Shown piece by piece: positions 17,788 through 27,739 of a stretch of DNA of 64,000 nt. Under the pieces are notes generated by a model that was not told where the DNA came from, did no database searches, and saw only the letters and a list, made by a program, of their open reading frames with translations. Source of the stretch: Paramesorhizobium salinisoli. GTDB lineage: Bacteria; Pseudomonadota; Alphaproteobacteria; Rhizobiales; Rhizobiaceae. The position numbers and the translations under genes are program-made. The stretch spans positions 248,001 through 312,000 of the forward strand of contig NZ_QOZG01000002.1 of the NCBI RefSeq assembly GCF_003335045.1, in the 5' to 3' direction. The number at the start of each line of letters is the position of its first letter. The first letter of the stretch is position 1.

Positions 17788-17818
17788 AAAGCGGCGAAGC
17801 CGAGCTTCGCCGCTTTTC
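17788..17818. terminator. Bidirectional terminator between dapD and secreted-protein gene
   Basis: A 13-bp perfect stem (AAAGCGGCGAAGC, 3-base loop, GCTTCGCCGCTTT) has TTTT on the plus side and TTTCTTTTT on the minus side, so it can stop transcripts from both dapD and the convergent small secreted-protein genes. Confidence 0.9.
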
Positions 17819-17886
17819 AGTACCCAGTCCCAAGACGGTGATCAGGCAGCCGGACTGGAGGACGGCGTGCCTACCGTCTCGGTTCC

Positions 17887-18129
17887 TTATTGGCCGTTGG
17901 CCGGAGATGCGTCACCGAAGCGATTGGCTGCGGGGTTGGTCGCATTGACCGTGGTCTCCGGAGCCTGCTTGTGGATGCTCGCGGTCGGGGTGTAGTCGAC
18001 GCGGCTATCTACCGTCGGCGTATGGTCGTTGGCATAAAGGTCGGCCGGCGTGCCGACATTGGGGTTTTCTGCAAAAGCTGCACCGGCGCTGAGAGCGAGG
18101 GCGGCAGCGGCAAGAACGATCTTCTTCAT
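17887..18129 (-). CDS. Small secreted protein, tandem paralog 2
   Basis: An 80-residue protein with a clean Sec signal (MKKIVLAAAALALSAGAAFA, cleavage after AFA). The mature peptide is about 60 residues, polar and Pro/Thr/Asn-rich, with motifs ENPNVGTPADLYAND and NPAANRFGDASPANGQ shared with its neighbour at 18236-18466. AGGAAA lies seven bases before the ATG. No cysteine and little hydrophobic content suggest an intrinsically disordered periplasmic or exported peptide. I do not recognise a function. Confidence 0.8.
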   Translation of the reverse strand: MKKIVLAAAALALSAGAAFAENPNVGTPADLYANDHTPTVDSRVDYTPTASIHKQAPETTVNATNPAANRFGDASPANGQ

Positions 18130-18235
18130 TTTATTTTCCTTTCGCATCGCCCCATCGGATGGCGGGTCGCGCGCCCTGGAAAGGGCACGTCGCCCCGCCA
18201 TCCTCCGGGGAGATCAGTGTGTTATATCGAGTGGA

Positions 18236-18466
18236 TTACTGCTGGTTGGCAGGGGACGCATCGCCGAAGCGGTTTGCGGCCGGGTTCGTCTGATCGACGG
18301 TGGACTTGCTGATCGAAGCCGGAGCGGCATAATCGACCTTCTGTGCAGCGGCAGGCGTGCTGTCATTGGCATAGAGGTCGGCGGGCGTGCCGACAGTCGG
18401 GTTTTCAGCAAAGGCAGCGCCGGCGCTCAGAGCGAGGGCAGCAGCGGCAAGAGCAATCTTCTTCAT
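18236..18466 (-). CDS. Small secreted protein, tandem paralog 1
   Basis: A 76-residue paralog of the next gene downstream. The signal peptide is almost identical (MKKIALAAAALALSAGAAFA). The mature part keeps ENPTVGTPADLYAND at its start and NPAANRFGDASPANQQ at its end, while the middle (AAQKVDYAAPASISKSTVDQT) has diverged and is shorter. This is a recent tandem duplication with both ends conserved. AAGGAG-like purines precede the ATG. Function unknown; a disordered envelope peptide is likely. Confidence 0.8.
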   Translation of the reverse strand: MKKIALAAAALALSAGAAFAENPTVGTPADLYANDSTPAAAQKVDYAAPASISKSTVDQTNPAANRFGDASPANQQ

Positions 18467-18848
18467 ATTCTAATCTCCTTGAACTTTCTCGGAGCGGCTG
18501 TTGTTTGGGAGGAAGCGCCGTTCCGATGAAGCTCAGATGGGAGACAATCGCTGGGAGTGCCAGTAACGAAATTGTTCAAACGCTCACGCGTTTGTGCGCT
18601 TGAAATCCTCAAGGCGGCTTACTAAAGGAAAAATTATACCTTTAATATCAACAAGTTAACGAATAATTCCGCTCTCACAGGTTTGTTACTCAGCTGCCAT
18701 TGTTCCGATAGCCTGAACAGTGTGTTCTGATGGAGCGTTCAATAATCGAGAACAGAGTGGCTCGCTCAGGGCTTTAGGTGGCAGTGCCGCGCTTCATGCC
18801 GCATTTCCATGACAGCCCCATGACAGGCTGTCCTCTTTTCCCGATCCG
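18467..18848. other. Intergenic region, AT-rich, no gene seen
   Basis: This 382-base gap lies upstream of the secreted-protein pair and downstream of the transglutaminase-like gene. It contains a perfect 7-bp hairpin (CAAACGC-TCAC-GCGTTTG, 18577-18594) without a T run and an AT-rich stretch at 18625-18680 that probably holds the promoter of the secreted-protein genes. No ORF with a ribosome-binding site is visible. Confidence 0.55.
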
Positions 18849-19433
18849 CTAGTTCGATGCAATCTCGGTGGCGCGGCCTGATATCGCGACCCAGCGGCCG
18901 GAATGGTTCGGCGCCTGCATCTTCACATAGTGATAGCTTGTGCTTTCCACCGGCAGGACCTCATTGTGCAGATTGTCGAGGATGAAATCGCCCCGATCGG
19001 TCCTGACGGTGAGGACGATATGCGCCTCGCCCCTGTTACGAACCATGGTGATCAGCAATTGCGATGCGCTGAAGCCGGAGGCCAGCAACTTCGCCCGCTT
19101 CAGCAGCACGTAATCCTCGCAGTCGCCGACGCCTTTGGTCGGTATCGTCCAATAATCCCGCTTGCCGTAAACGTCCGCATCGGATTTCGGCTTGATTGCG
19201 GCGTTGACGGCCTGGTTGACCCGCTCGATCTTCTTCCAGCGTGCGTCAGTTAGCGTGACCGGCGGCAGGACACGGTGTGCGGTGCACTGGCGCGGGCTGC
19301 GCTGGCAGAACTCCATGTGTCCGTAAGGAATACTGGTCGCACCGCCGGCAGCAAGTCGCTGTGCCGCTTCGGCAACGCCCATTGATGCGGCGAGCATTGT
19401 CGCCATACACGCTACGACCGCATATTTGCGCAT
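18849..19433 (-). CDS. Bacterial transglutaminase-like cysteine peptidase (BTLCP)
   Basis: A 194-residue exported protein: signal peptide about residues 1-23 (ending VAEAA), then the BTLCP fold (PF06035 type). The papain-like triad is visible as Cys105 in VGDCEDYVLLK, His138 in EAHIVLTV and Asp153 in FILDNLHNE. LapG, the best-known relative, cleaves surface adhesins, but this shorter form without a calcium-site context belongs to the wider family common in rhizobia and Brucella. The substrate is unknown. Single gene, divergent from dapE. Confidence 0.88.
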   Translation of the reverse strand: MRKYAVVACMATMLAASMGVAEAAQRLAAGGATSIPYGHMEFCQRSPRQCTAHRVLPPVTLTDARWKKIERVNQAVNAAIKPKSDADVYGKRDYWTIPTKGVGDCEDYVLLKRAKLLASGFSASQLLITMVRNRGEAHIVLTVRTDRGDFILDNLHNEVLPVESTSYHYVKMQAPNHSGRWVAISGRATEIASN

Positions 19434-19662
19434 CGCTTATCCCCTCTTTCATTGTTAAACGTGGCCACGTTTTGCCGGGCTTCTTCGTCAATGTGCTGTT
19501 AACTAACGATGGCAGTAACAGTGTGGTCAAGTTAAATTTATATGTCAGTTTCATTGACATTATTTTCTACAACCCGGCCGCGAGGCCCCGGAGCGGCAAT
19601 GATGGAACTGATAAAAATAGCTGATGCAGCCGTCTCGCGACTCCTGTAATGACAGTTGCACC

Positions 19663-20850
19663 ATGACATTGCCTGTTGATCCCGTCGAAAATCTCGCCGC
19701 TCTCATCCGCTGTCCCTCGGTAACGCCAGCCGAAGGCGGGGCACAGACCGCGCTCGCCAATATGTTGAAACCTCTAGGTTTTTCCATTGATCGGCCAATC
19801 TTCTCGGAGGATGGCACGCCCGACATCGACAATCTCTATGCCAAGCTTCCGGGCGACGGGCGACATCTGATGTTCGCCGGCCATACCGACGTGGTGCCTC
19901 CGGGCGACGACAGCGCCTGGCGGCATCCGCCTTTCTCGGCAGCTATCGAAAACGGGGAAATCTACGGGCGCGGCGCCGTCGATATGAAAGGCGGCATTGC
20001 CTGTTTTGTCGCGGCCGTCGCCCGGCATGTGGGGGAAAACGGCCCGCTGAAGGGCAACATCTCCCTCCTTATCACCGGTGACGAGGAAGGGCCGGCCATT
20101 AACGGAACGGTGAAACTGCTCGAATGGGCCGGGGCCAAAGGCGAGCGCTGGGATGCCGCCATCGTCGGCGAACCCACCAATCCGGACCGGCTTGGCGACA
20201 TGATCAAGATCGGACGGCGCGGCTCGGTATCCGGCACCCTTATCGTCCACGGCGTGCAGGGGCATGCCGCCTACCCGCATCTTGCCGAAAATCCGGTGCG
20301 CGGTCTCGTTACACTGATCGACGCGCTGCTATATCCGGTTCTGGACGAAGGCACCAAGGATTTCCAGCCCAGCAATCTTGAGGTCACCACCATCGATGTG
20401 GGCAATCCGGCGACCAATGTCATTCCGGCGAAGGCGACAGCAGCCTTCAACATCCGCTTCAACGACAGTTGGACCGGGGAGACTATCATGGCCGAGATCC
20501 ATAACCGGCTCGACCACGCAGCGGCCCGCGATAAGCTGCGCCCCGGGCGCGAAACGCCGATCGCCTATGAATTGTTTTGGGGCGAGCGGCCGAGCCACGT
20601 CTTCCTGACGCGCGACGACAAGCTGATCGGCACACTCAGTACCTCGATCGAGGCCGTCACGGGCAGGAAGCCGCATCTTTCCACCTCCGGCGGCACATCG
20701 GACGCGCGCTTCATCAAGGATTATTGTCCTGTCGTGGAGTTCGGCCTGGTGGGGCGTACCATGCACATGGTTGATGAGCGTGCCTCATTGTCCGATCTGG
20801 AAATGCTGACCAGAATCTACCAACGCTTCCTAGCGGACTTCTTTGCGTGA
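19663..20850 (+). CDS. dapE: Succinyl-diaminopimelate desuccinylase
   Basis: A 395-residue M20-family dizinc hydrolase that removes succinate from N-succinyl-LL-diaminopimelate. Metal-binding motifs: [13 protein letters not shown] (His, Asp), [18 protein letters not shown] (catalytic Glu plus metal Glu), VGEPT and [10 protein letters not shown] with a final His in [10 protein letters not shown] choose the ATG at 19663 ([12 protein letters not shown]), which matches the family N-terminus; a frame extension to 19624 adds an unlikely Cys/Ser-rich leader. The stop overlaps the start of a downstream membrane-protein gene. Confidence 0.97.
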   Translation: MTLPVDPVENLAALIRCPSVTPAEGGAQTALANMLKPLGFSIDRPIFSEDGTPDIDNLYAKLPGDGRHLMFAGHTDVVPPGDDSAWRHPPFSAAIENGEIYGRGAVDMKGGIACFVAAVARHVGENGPLKGNISLLITGDEEGPAINGTVKLLEWAGAKGERWDAAIVGEPTNPDRLGDMIKIGRRGSVSGTLIVHGVQGHAAYPHLAENPVRGLVTLIDALLYPVLDEGTKDFQPSNLEVTTIDVGNPATNVIPAKATAAFNIRFNDSWTGETIMAEIHNRLDHAAARDKLRPGRETPIAYELFWGERPSHVFLTRDDKLIGTLSTSIEAVTGRKPHLSTSGGTSDARFIKDYCPVVEFGLVGRTMHMVDERASLSDLEMLTRIYQRFLADFFA

Positions 20851-20858
20851 GCCATTCC

Positions 20859-21482
20859 ATGCCGACGCTCGACGATATCCATCGCTATCTCTACGGAAGC
20901 TGGCGGATGATGCGCGGAAAGCCGGACGGCCTCGTGCATCTCGACATATCGGCGGAGGGATTCTGGCAATCTTTCTATGCGATGCTGGTCGCGGTGCCGC
21001 CACTCTTCGCCAGTTGGGTCGTCTATGCGGCCGATCTTGCCCGGGGTGACGACGAGGCCGGATTGCGCTTCAGCATCGTGCTGCGTACCGCGATTGTCGA
21101 CATGACCTCATGGGTGCTGCCGATCATCGTGATCGGCTTGCTCGCCCGGCGCATCGGCATCTCCCGGCGCTTCGCTCCCTATGTCATCGCCTCCAACTGG
21201 GGGACGGCGCTGATCGCCTGGCTGTTCGTCCCGGCGACGCTCATTCGGCTGTTCTTTCCGATCTCGGACGAAATCATGGCGCTGGTCTCGATCATGCTGT
21301 TCGGCTTGTCGATCGTCTTTTCCTACCGCCTGACGCAGGTGGCGCTGCAAAGGCCACATACGTTCGTCCTTCCCTTCTATGCCGTACTTTTTGTCGGATC
21401 GATCTTCATCACCATCACGCTCCAGCATCTGCTCGGCGTCGACTATCCCGGCCCGACGAACAGCACCTTATTGCGGCATTAA
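20859..21482 (+). CDS. Membrane protein of unknown function downstream of dapE
   Basis: A 207-residue protein (211 if the GTG overlapping the dapE stop at 20847 is used). It has an N-terminal amphipathic part ([23 protein letters not shown]) and about five transmembrane helices. The family appears to be restricted to Rhizobiales and I cannot assign a function. Overlap with dapE suggests translational coupling. Its last 15 bases overlap the 3' end of convergent truA. Confidence 0.75.
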   Translation: MPTLDDIHRYLYGSWRMMRGKPDGLVHLDISAEGFWQSFYAMLVAVPPLFASWVVYAADLARGDDEAGLRFSIVLRTAIVDMTSWVLPIIVIGLLARRIGISRRFAPYVIASNWGTALIAWLFVPATLIRLFFPISDEIMALVSIMLFGLSIVFSYRLTQVALQRPHTFVLPFYAVLFVGSIFITITLQHLLGVDYPGPTNSTLLRH

Positions 21483-22256
21483 ACCGTCCGGGTCTGGTCT
21501 GGCGAACGGCGCGCAGTAATCGACGCCGATGAGGTAAAGCCCGTAAGGCGGCGCGACCTGTCCGCAGGCACTGCGGTCGCGGGCTTCGAGTGCGCTAACC
21601 AGATCGTCCGCCGTCCAGCGGCCGACGCCAACCTCCATCAGGCTGCCGGCGAGCGAGCGTACCTGATTGTGCAGGAACGAGCGCGCCGAGGCGCGGATCT
21701 CCACATATTCACCGTTGCGGGTGACATCCAGCCGGTCGAGCGTCTTGACCGGGCTCTTCGCCTGGCACTGCGCGGCGCGGAAGGTGGTGAAATCATGCTT
21801 GCCGAGGAGCCGCTGTGCAGCCTCATGCATCGCCCCGGCATCGAGTGGCTTCGAAACCCACCAGGCGCGGTTGATCTCGACGGCGATGGGCGGGCGGCGA
21901 TTGACGATGCGGTAGAGATAATGGCGCGCCGTGGCCGAGAACCGCGCGTCGAAACTGTCGGGCACACGCTCGACATTCAAGATGACGACGCGCTCGTCGG
22001 CAGCCACCAGATGGGCGTTCAGCGCATCGCGCACCTTGGCGGCGCCCCAATCCTTGGTCAGATCCGCATGCGCCACCTGCGCCAGCGCATGTACGCCGGC
22101 ATCAGTGCGTCCGGCCGCGCCGAGCGCTATATTCTCGCCGCAGAACCTGGCGATCGCCTGCTCGATTGCCGCCTGCACCGTATGGCCGTTTTCCTGGCGC
22201 TGCCAGCCGGCGTAGGGTGTGCCATCATATTCAATCGTCAGCTTGTAGCGCGGCAC
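21468..22256 (-). CDS. truA: tRNA pseudouridine(38-40) synthase
   Basis: A 262-residue enzyme that isomerises uridines 38-40 of the tRNA anticodon arm. The catalytic Asp lies in [14 protein letters not shown] (near residue 52), preceded by [12 protein letters not shown]; the C-terminal [19 protein letters not shown] is also diagnostic. It starts with GTG exactly after the fmt stop codon, so truA is translationally coupled behind fmt and def. It overlaps the end of the convergent membrane-protein gene by 15 bases. Confidence 0.97.
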   Translation of the reverse strand: MPRYKLTIEYDGTPYAGWQRQENGHTVQAAIEQAIARFCGENIALGAAGRTDAGVHALAQVAHADLTKDWGAAKVRDALNAHLVAADERVVILNVERVPDSFDARFSATARHYLYRIVNRRPPIAVEINRAWWVSKPLDAGAMHEAAQRLLGKHDFTTFRAAQCQAKSPVKTLDRLDVTRNGEYVEIRASARSFLHNQVRSLAGSLMEVGVGRWTADDLVSALEARDRSACGQVAPPYGLYLIGVDYCAPFARPDPDGLMPQ

Positions 22257-23189
22257 TCAGAAAACCCGCGTCACGGGCGCACCGCGCAGGAAATCGGCAG
22301 AGCCAAGGGGCTTTCCCCCGGCCTTCTGCAGGAGCGTGAGCTTCACCGCGCCTTCGCCGCAGGCAATTGTCAGCCCGTCGCCGACAAGCGTTCCAGGCTG
22401 GTCCGGCTCGCCACCCGTCGCCAGCGTGGACTTCAACAGCTTGACGCGCTCCGTCTTGCCACCAATCTCCATCTCACACCATGCACCCGGGAAAGGCGAC
22501 AGGCCGCGAATGCGGTTGTGAACGTCCTCTGCACGGCCCGCCCATTCGATGCGGGTTTCCGCCTTATCGATCTTGGCGGCATAGGTGACGCCTTCTTCCG
22601 GCTGAGGCTTGAGCGTGAGGCTATCGCGCTCGAGCGCGGCCAACGCCCGGACCATCAGGTCGGCACCGATCATGCTCAGGCGGTCATGCAACTCGCCCGA
22701 GGTCATGTCGGGTGTTATCGCCATTTTCTCGACCATGGCGACCGGCCCGGTATCGAGCCCCTCGTCCATCTTCATGATCATCATGCCGGTTTCGCGGTCG
22801 CCGGCCATGACTGCGCGCTGGATAGGAGCGGCACCGCGCCAGCGCGGAAGCAGAGAAGCGTGGCCATTATAGCAACCGAGCCTTGTGCCTTCGAGGATCG
22901 GGGGCGGCAACAGCAGCCCATAGGCGACCACGACCGCCACATCGGCGTCCAATGCGCGAAAAGCCTCCTGCTCCTCGGCGCTCTTCAGGCTTTTCGGGGT
23001 GCGCACTTCGAAGCCGAACTGCTCGGCCTGCTCATGCACCGGGGATTTCGTCAGTTCCAGCCCGCGGCGGCCCGCAGGGCGGGGTGGCTGCGAATAGACC
23101 GCAGCGATCTCGTGGCCCTGCCCGATCAGCGCTGTCAGCACCGGCACGGAGAATTCCGGAGTGCCCATGAAAATGAGGCGCAGCGACAT
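22257..23189 (-). CDS. fmt: Methionyl-tRNA formyltransferase
   Basis: A 310-residue enzyme that formylates initiator Met-tRNA using 10-formyl-THF. The formyltransferase core includes [19 protein letters not shown] (Asn, His and the SLLP signature) and the conserved [19 protein letters not shown]. The C-terminal OB-like tRNA-binding domain is seen from about residue 210 ([21 protein letters not shown]). It stands between def and truA in the order def-fmt-truA, coupling formylation and deformylation. Confidence 0.98.
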   Translation of the reverse strand: MSLRLIFMGTPEFSVPVLTALIGQGHEIAAVYSQPPRPAGRRGLELTKSPVHEQAEQFGFEVRTPKSLKSAEEQEAFRALDADVAVVVAYGLLLPPPILEGTRLGCYNGHASLLPRWRGAAPIQRAVMAGDRETGMMIMKMDEGLDTGPVAMVEKMAITPDMTSGELHDRLSMIGADLMVRALAALERDSLTLKPQPEEGVTYAAKIDKAETRIEWAGRAEDVHNRIRGLSPFPGAWCEMEIGGKTERVKLLKSTLATGGEPDQPGTLVGDGLTIACGEGAVKLTLLQKAGGKPLGSADFLRGAPVTRVF

Positions 23190-23193
23190 GGGG

Positions 23194-23724
23194 CTAGACC
23201 GCGAGCTTGCTTGGCGGACGGTCCTTGGCCAGCTTCTTGAACTTCTTCACCACCATGTCGCGCTTGAGCTTGGAGATATAATCGATGAAGAGCACGCCGT
23301 TCAGATGGTCGATCTCGTGCTGCAGGCAGGTGGCCATCAGCCCCTCGGCAGCGATTTCGTGCGCCTTGCCTTCGCGGTCGAGATAGCTCACGCGGACACT
23401 CGCAGGACGTTCCACTTCCGCGTAATAATCGGGGATCGACAGGCAGCCTTCCTCATAGACGCTGCGCTCGTCGGAGAACGAGAGTATCTGCGGATTGATG
23501 AATATCTGCGGCGCCTTTTCCTCATCCTCCTTCGACAGGTCGATGACGAGCATGCGCAGGGGCTCGCCCACCTGAATGGCGGCAAGGCCGATGCCCGGGG
23601 CGTCATACATCGTCTCCAGCATGTCGTCGGCAAAAGCGCGCAACTGGTCGTCGATGCGCTCCACCGGCTTCGACACCTGGCGCAGGATGGGATCGGGAAG
23701 GATGACAAGCGGCTTTATAGACAT
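23194..23724 (-). CDS. def: Peptide deformylase
   Basis: A 176-residue metalloenzyme removing the N-formyl group from nascent proteins. All three motifs are intact: [10 protein letters not shown] (44-53), EEGCLSIP with metal ligand Cys94, and [10 protein letters not shown] with His136, Glu137 and His140. The ATG at 23724 follows AGGTG with suitable spacing; an in-frame GTG three codons upstream is less likely. First gene of def-fmt-truA, with only four bases to fmt. Confidence 0.98.
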   Translation of the reverse strand: MSIKPLVILPDPILRQVSKPVERIDDQLRAFADDMLETMYDAPGIGLAAIQVGEPLRMLVIDLSKEDEEKAPQIFINPQILSFSDERSVYEEGCLSIPDYYAEVERPASVRVSYLDREGKAHEIAAEGLMATCLQHEIDHLNGVLFIDYISKLKRDMVVKKFKKLAKDRPPSKLAV

Positions 23725-23837
23725 GGTTTTCACCTAATCGCTCGGATGGCGGGCGTCAATAAGCCTCGCGGCAGGAATGGCAAAAATGTTCCTGTTTCGA
23801 TCTCACATTGGGCCTGCGAATCGGATAGGTTTGCGCC

Positions 23838-25079
23838 ATGGACACGACCAATCTCCTTGCCGCGCCACTGTTTCAGCTTGGCGTACATGTGATTTCCGTC
23901 GGCGGAGTGCTGCTTCTCGGCCTCGGCGTCGTCGTGTTTTTCGCACTGTTCTTTCTCATGGCGGCTTGGCGTTCGGCACGCTCGCGCGCCGTCGCCGAGG
24001 TGCAGGCGGCGGAGCGCGCCCGTGATGCGGAAATACGGATGGCGGAAATCCTCAAGAGCCAGGCCGAAATGCAGGGCCGGATGCAGACCATGGCCGAGGT
24101 TTTCGGCTCCAGGCAGGCCGAGCTCAACCAGTCGATCCGCGAGCGCCTCGACGGCATGACCAGCCGCATTGGCCAGACCATGACCGAGCAGAGCAAATCG
24201 ACGCACGAGAACCTCGCCAAGCTGCAGGAGCGGCTGGCGGTGATCGACACGGCGCAGAACAACATCCAGGCGCTGGCCGGCCAGGTGGTGCAGTTGCAGG
24301 CGATCCTTGCCAACAAGCAGACGCGCGGCGCCTTCGGTCAATCGCGCATGGAGGCGATCATCGCCGACGGCCTGCCGCTGGGCGCCTATGAATTCCAAGC
24401 GACGCTTTCCAACGGAAACCGGCCGGACTGCGTGGTGCGCATGCCGAACGGCATGCCCTCGCTCGTGGTCGACGCCAAGTTTCCGCTCGAAGCCTGGAGC
24501 GCTATCCGCGATGCGGAAGCGCCCGAGGAGAAGAAGCTCGCCATCGCCCAGTTCCGCCGGGATATCGAGGTGCATATCCGCGACATCTCGGTGAAATATC
24601 TGATCCAAGGCGAGACGCAGGAGACGGCCTTCCTGTTCGTGCCGTCGGAATCGATCTTCGCCGAGATCCACGAGAATTTCGAAGGGCTGGTGCAGAAGGC
24701 GCACCGTTCCCGCATCGTCATCGTCTCGCCCTCACTGTTGATGCTGTCGATCCAGGTGATCCAGGCCGTGCTGAAGGATGCGAGGATGCGCGAGCAGGCG
24801 CATCTGATTCAGGGCGAGGTGATTCGGCTGATGGAGGACGTCTCCCGCCTAGACGAGCGCGTGCGCAAATTGCAGGGCCATTTCATGCAGGCCAACAAGG
24901 ATATCGACGACATTCTCGTCTCGTCGAACAAGGTGACCAGGCGCGGCGAGAAGATCGAGGCGCTGGAATTCGGCGAGAAGCCGGAAGAGAATGCACCGCG
25001 CCCACCGGCCAAGACCGCTGATAGCACGGCCAGCGCGACAACCGGACAATTGCGGTTGCGCGTCGTCGAGGACGAGTAG
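23838..25079 (+). CDS. rmuC: DNA recombination protein RmuC
   Basis: A 413-residue RmuC-family protein: an N-terminal membrane anchor (about residues 19-42), a long coiled coil (about 50-160, rich in Q, A, R and E), then the nuclease-like RmuC domain with PDCVVRMPNG, VVDAKFPLEAW and QETAFLFVPSESIFAEIHE. RmuC limits recombination between inverted repeats in E. coli. The C-terminal 60 residues are low-complexity and probably disordered. Divergent from def. Confidence 0.93.
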   Translation: MDTTNLLAAPLFQLGVHVISVGGVLLLGLGVVVFFALFFLMAAWRSARSRAVAEVQAAERARDAEIRMAEILKSQAEMQGRMQTMAEVFGSRQAELNQSIRERLDGMTSRIGQTMTEQSKSTHENLAKLQERLAVIDTAQNNIQALAGQVVQLQAILANKQTRGAFGQSRMEAIIADGLPLGAYEFQATLSNGNRPDCVVRMPNGMPSLVVDAKFPLEAWSAIRDAEAPEEKKLAIAQFRRDIEVHIRDISVKYLIQGETQETAFLFVPSESIFAEIHENFEGLVQKAHRSRIVIVSPSLLMLSIQVIQAVLKDARMREQAHLIQGEVIRLMEDVSRLDERVRKLQGHFMQANKDIDDILVSSNKVTRRGEKIEALEFGEKPEENAPRPPAKTADSTASATTGQLRLRVVEDE

Positions 25080-25113
25080 ACCTCAAGCAGGAACTGGCTG
25101 GCCTCGCGCGGCT

Positions 25114-25407
25114 TTATTTTTCCGCTTTGTAACCGTCGGAATGGCCGAGATCGCGCTCCGGCCAGACGATATTGCGCACAAGCTGCTTCAGGATTTTCGC
25201 CTCGGGAAAGCCGCCGTCGCGCTTGCGCTCCCAGATCAATTCGTCGCCGACGCGGATCTCGAAGATTCCGCCTGTACCGGGGATGAGCGCCACTTCGCCG
25301 ATATCCTGGCCAAAGGTGGAAAGCAGTTCCTGCGCCATCCAGGCGGCGCGCAGGAGCCAGTTGCACTGGGTGCAATAAATGATGGTGATGCGTGGTTTCT
25401 CGGTCAT
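25114..25407 (-). CDS. SelT/SelW/SelH (Rdx) family thioredoxin-like protein
   Basis: A 97-residue protein with the CxxC redox motif right after the first strand (ITIIYCTQCNW, Cys12 and Cys15). This is the layout of selenoprotein W-type Rdx proteins with cysteine in place of selenocysteine. A GTGGIFEIRVGDELIWERKRDGGFPEAKILKQLVR segment, split around residues 44-80, is the family core ending in the F-P-E-A-K-L-K helix. Start chosen at ATG 25407 where the family begins (MTEKPRI). It may act in thiol redox control; partners are unknown. It follows the small lipoprotein and lepA on the same strand. Confidence 0.85.
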   Translation of the reverse strand: MTEKPRITIIYCTQCNWLLRAAWMAQELLSTFGQDIGEVALIPGTGGIFEIRVGDELIWERKRDGGFPEAKILKQLVRNIVWPERDLGHSDGYKAEK

Positions 25408-25493
25408 GCGCCATCTGTTATCATATCGCGCGCGCAATGGAAGAGAGTCAACCACGCAGGCTTTCCGCGTCTGGTCATTGGGCTATCGCCCAA

Positions 25494-25655
25494 CTATTGC
25501 GCCATCTGCTCTTCCTGCTCCTGCGTCAGGGGCTTGATGCTATCCGGCAAGCGCAACGGTAGGTCTTGGTCGACCGGAGCAGCAGGACGCGGCACGGGCG
25601 AAGCACAAGCCATGAGGAGAACCGGCAGAAGCAAGAGGAAAAAGCGAGCGGGCAT
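25494..25655 (-). CDS. Very small lipoprotein
   Basis: A 53-residue lipoprotein: MPARFFLLLLPVLLMACAS carries a lipobox (LLMAC), so mature acylated Cys17 would anchor a 37-residue Pro/Gln/Glu-rich tail (VDQDLPLRLPDSIKPLTQEQEEQM). The start is set by TAGGAG five bases before the ATG. It lies 53 bases after lepA and 86 before the Rdx gene, all on the minus strand. Function unknown; size and tail resemble entericidin-like or LptM-like mini-lipoproteins, which is only an analogy. Confidence 0.7.
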   Translation of the reverse strand: MPARFFLLLLPVLLMACASPVPRPAAPVDQDLPLRLPDSIKPLTQEQEEQMAQ

Positions 25656-25708
25656 CGGACTCCTAGGCCGGAACAACGCCACCTCACAACGAGGGGCGGC
25701 GTTTGTCC

Positions 25709-27517
25709 TCAATTATCCCCCATCTTCAACGCCTGGATAAACGCCTCCTGCGGGATCTCCACCTTGCCGAACTGGCGCATCTTCTTCTTGCCTTCCTTCT
25801 GCTTTTCCAGAAGCTTGCGCTTGCGGGAGACGTCGCCGCCGTAGCATTTGGCGGTCACGTCCTTGCGCAGCGCCGAGATGGTTTCTCGGGCGACGATGCG
25901 GCCGCCGATGGCAGCCTGGATGGGGATCTTGAACATGTGCTGCGGGATCAGCTCCTTCAGCTTTTCGCAGAGCACGCGGCCGCGCTTTTCCGCCGCCGTG
26001 CGGTGGACCAGCATGGAGAGCGCGTCGACCGGCTCGTCATTGACGAGGATCGACAGTTTGACCAGATCGCCTTCGCGATAATCCGACAGATTGTAGTCGA
26101 AGGAGGCATAGCCCTTGGAGATCGATTTCAGCCTGTCGTAGAAATCGAACACCACCTCGTTGAGCGGCAGCTCATAGGTGACCATGGCGCGCGGGCCGAC
26201 ATAGGAGAGATCGACCTGGATGCCGCGACGCTCCTGGCAGAGCTTGAGGATCGAGCCCAGGTAGTCATCCGGCGTCATGATGGTGGCGCGGATCCACGGC
26301 TCCTCGATGGCGGCGATCTTGACCACGTCGGGCATGTCGGCCGGATTGTGCAGTTCCTTCACCGAACCGTCGTTCATCCTCATGCGGTAGACGACGGAGG
26401 GCGCGGTGGCGATGAGGTCGAGGTTGAACTCGCGCTCCAGCCGCTCCTGGATGATTTCCAGATGCAAGAGGCCCAGGAAGCCGCAGCGGAAGCCGAAGCC
26501 CAGCGCGGCGGAGGTTTCCATTTCAAACGAGAACGAGGCGTCGTTCAGGCGCAGCCGGCCCATGGCGGCGCGCAGATCCTCGAAATCGGCGGCATCGACG
26601 GGGAAAAGGCCGCAGAACACCACCGGCTGCGCCGGCTTGAAGCCCGGCAGCATGGATGTTGTCGGCCGGCGGTCCTCGGTGATGGTGTCGCCGACGCGGG
26701 TGTCGGCCACTTCCTTGATCGAGGCCGTGATGAAGCCGAGCTCGCCGGGGCCGAGCTCATCGACCTGCAGCATCTTCGGCGTGAAGACGCCGGTGCGCTC
26801 GACCGGATATTTGGCCTCGGTGCCCATCATGCGAATGGTCTGGCCCCTCTTGAGCACGCCGTCGATGACGCGCACCAGCACGATGACGCCGAGATAGGCG
26901 TCATACCAGCTATCGACCAGCATGGCCTTCAAGGGCGCGTTGCGGTCGCCCTCGCGCGGCGGCGGCAGCTTGTTGACGATGGCTTCCAGCACATCGGGGA
27001 TGCCGAGGCCTGTCTTGGCCGAAATCATCACCGCCTCGGAGGCATCAATGCCGATGACATCCTCGATCTGCTCCTGGACGCGCTCCGGCTCGGCGGCGGG
27101 CAGATCGACCTTGTTGAGGACCACGACGATCTCATGGTTGTTATCGATGGCCTGATAGACATTGGCCAGCGTCTGCGCCTCGACGCCCTGGCTGGCATCG
27201 ACCACCAGCAGCGAGCCTTCGCAGGCGGCTAGCGAGCGGGACACCTCATAGGCGAAATCGACGTGGCCGGGCGTATCCATCAGGTTCAGCACATAGTCCT
27301 CGCCGTTCTTCGCCTTGTAGTGCAGGCGGACGGTCTGGGCCTTGATGGTGATGCCGCGCTCGCGCTCGATATCCATCGAGTCGAGCACCTGCTCCTTCAT
27401 GTCGCGCAACTCCAGCCCGCCGGTCAACTGGATCAGGCGGTCGGCAAGCGTGGATTTCCCGTGGTCGATATGGGCGACGATGGAGAAATTGCGAATATGG
27501 TCCAATGGTGTGCTCAT
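25709..27517 (-). CDS. lepA: Elongation factor 4 (back-translocating GTPase)
   Basis: A 602-residue translational GTPase. G1 [10 protein letters not shown]2/switch [11 protein letters not shown]3 DTPGHVDF, G4 NKVDLP and G5 SAKTG are intact. After domains II and III ([15 protein letters not shown]) comes the LepA-specific C-terminal domain ending [23 protein letters not shown]4 binds stalled post-translocation ribosomes. The gene is followed on the same strand by the mini-lipoprotein and Rdx genes. Confidence 0.98.
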   Translation of the reverse strand: MSTPLDHIRNFSIVAHIDHGKSTLADRLIQLTGGLELRDMKEQVLDSMDIERERGITIKAQTVRLHYKAKNGEDYVLNLMDTPGHVDFAYEVSRSLAACEGSLLVVDASQGVEAQTLANVYQAIDNNHEIVVVLNKVDLPAAEPERVQEQIEDVIGIDASEAVMISAKTGLGIPDVLEAIVNKLPPPREGDRNAPLKAMLVDSWYDAYLGVIVLVRVIDGVLKRGQTIRMMGTEAKYPVERTGVFTPKMLQVDELGPGELGFITASIKEVADTRVGDTITEDRRPTTSMLPGFKPAQPVVFCGLFPVDAADFEDLRAAMGRLRLNDASFSFEMETSAALGFGFRCGFLGLLHLEIIQERLEREFNLDLIATAPSVVYRMRMNDGSVKELHNPADMPDVVKIAAIEEPWIRATIMTPDDYLGSILKLCQERRGIQVDLSYVGPRAMVTYELPLNEVVFDFYDRLKSISKGYASFDYNLSDYREGDLVKLSILVNDEPVDALSMLVHRTAAEKRGRVLCEKLKELIPQHMFKIPIQAAIGGRIVARETISALRKDVTAKCYGGDVSRKRKLLEKQKEGKKKMRQFGKVEIPQEAFIQALKMGDN

Positions 27518-27671
27518 GCGCGCGATTTAGCAGGCGGAGGCGAAAAGGCAAAGAGGTAATGCGCCAGAAGATGGGGGAACGGGGCGGCAAAAGCGCCCGT
27601 TTCACGCCTGCATCGTCATGCCCCCTTTGCGCCCGCGCAAAAACCCATTACATCAGCGCCAGACTTTGTTT

Positions 27672-27715
27672 GCCGCATGATCTATCCGAAGTCCGCAACT
27701 CTTCTGGATCATGCT
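27672..27715. repeat. Palindromic intergenic repeat, family 1 (copy c)
   Basis: GCCGCATGATC, then TATCCGAAGTCCGCAACT and CTTCTGGATCATGC. The GCATGATC/GATCATGC arms are perfect and the inner arms somewhat decayed relative to copies a and b. It lies between lepA and the divergently oriented NAD(P)-binding protein gene, 24 bases before the latter's ATG. Confidence 0.75.
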
Positions 27716-27739
27716 ACCCAGGAATTGCAGGAGATCGCC

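Noticed and set aside
25703-27232. A 509-codon plus-strand frame opposite lepA
   Set aside because: Antisense shadow of a universally conserved gene.
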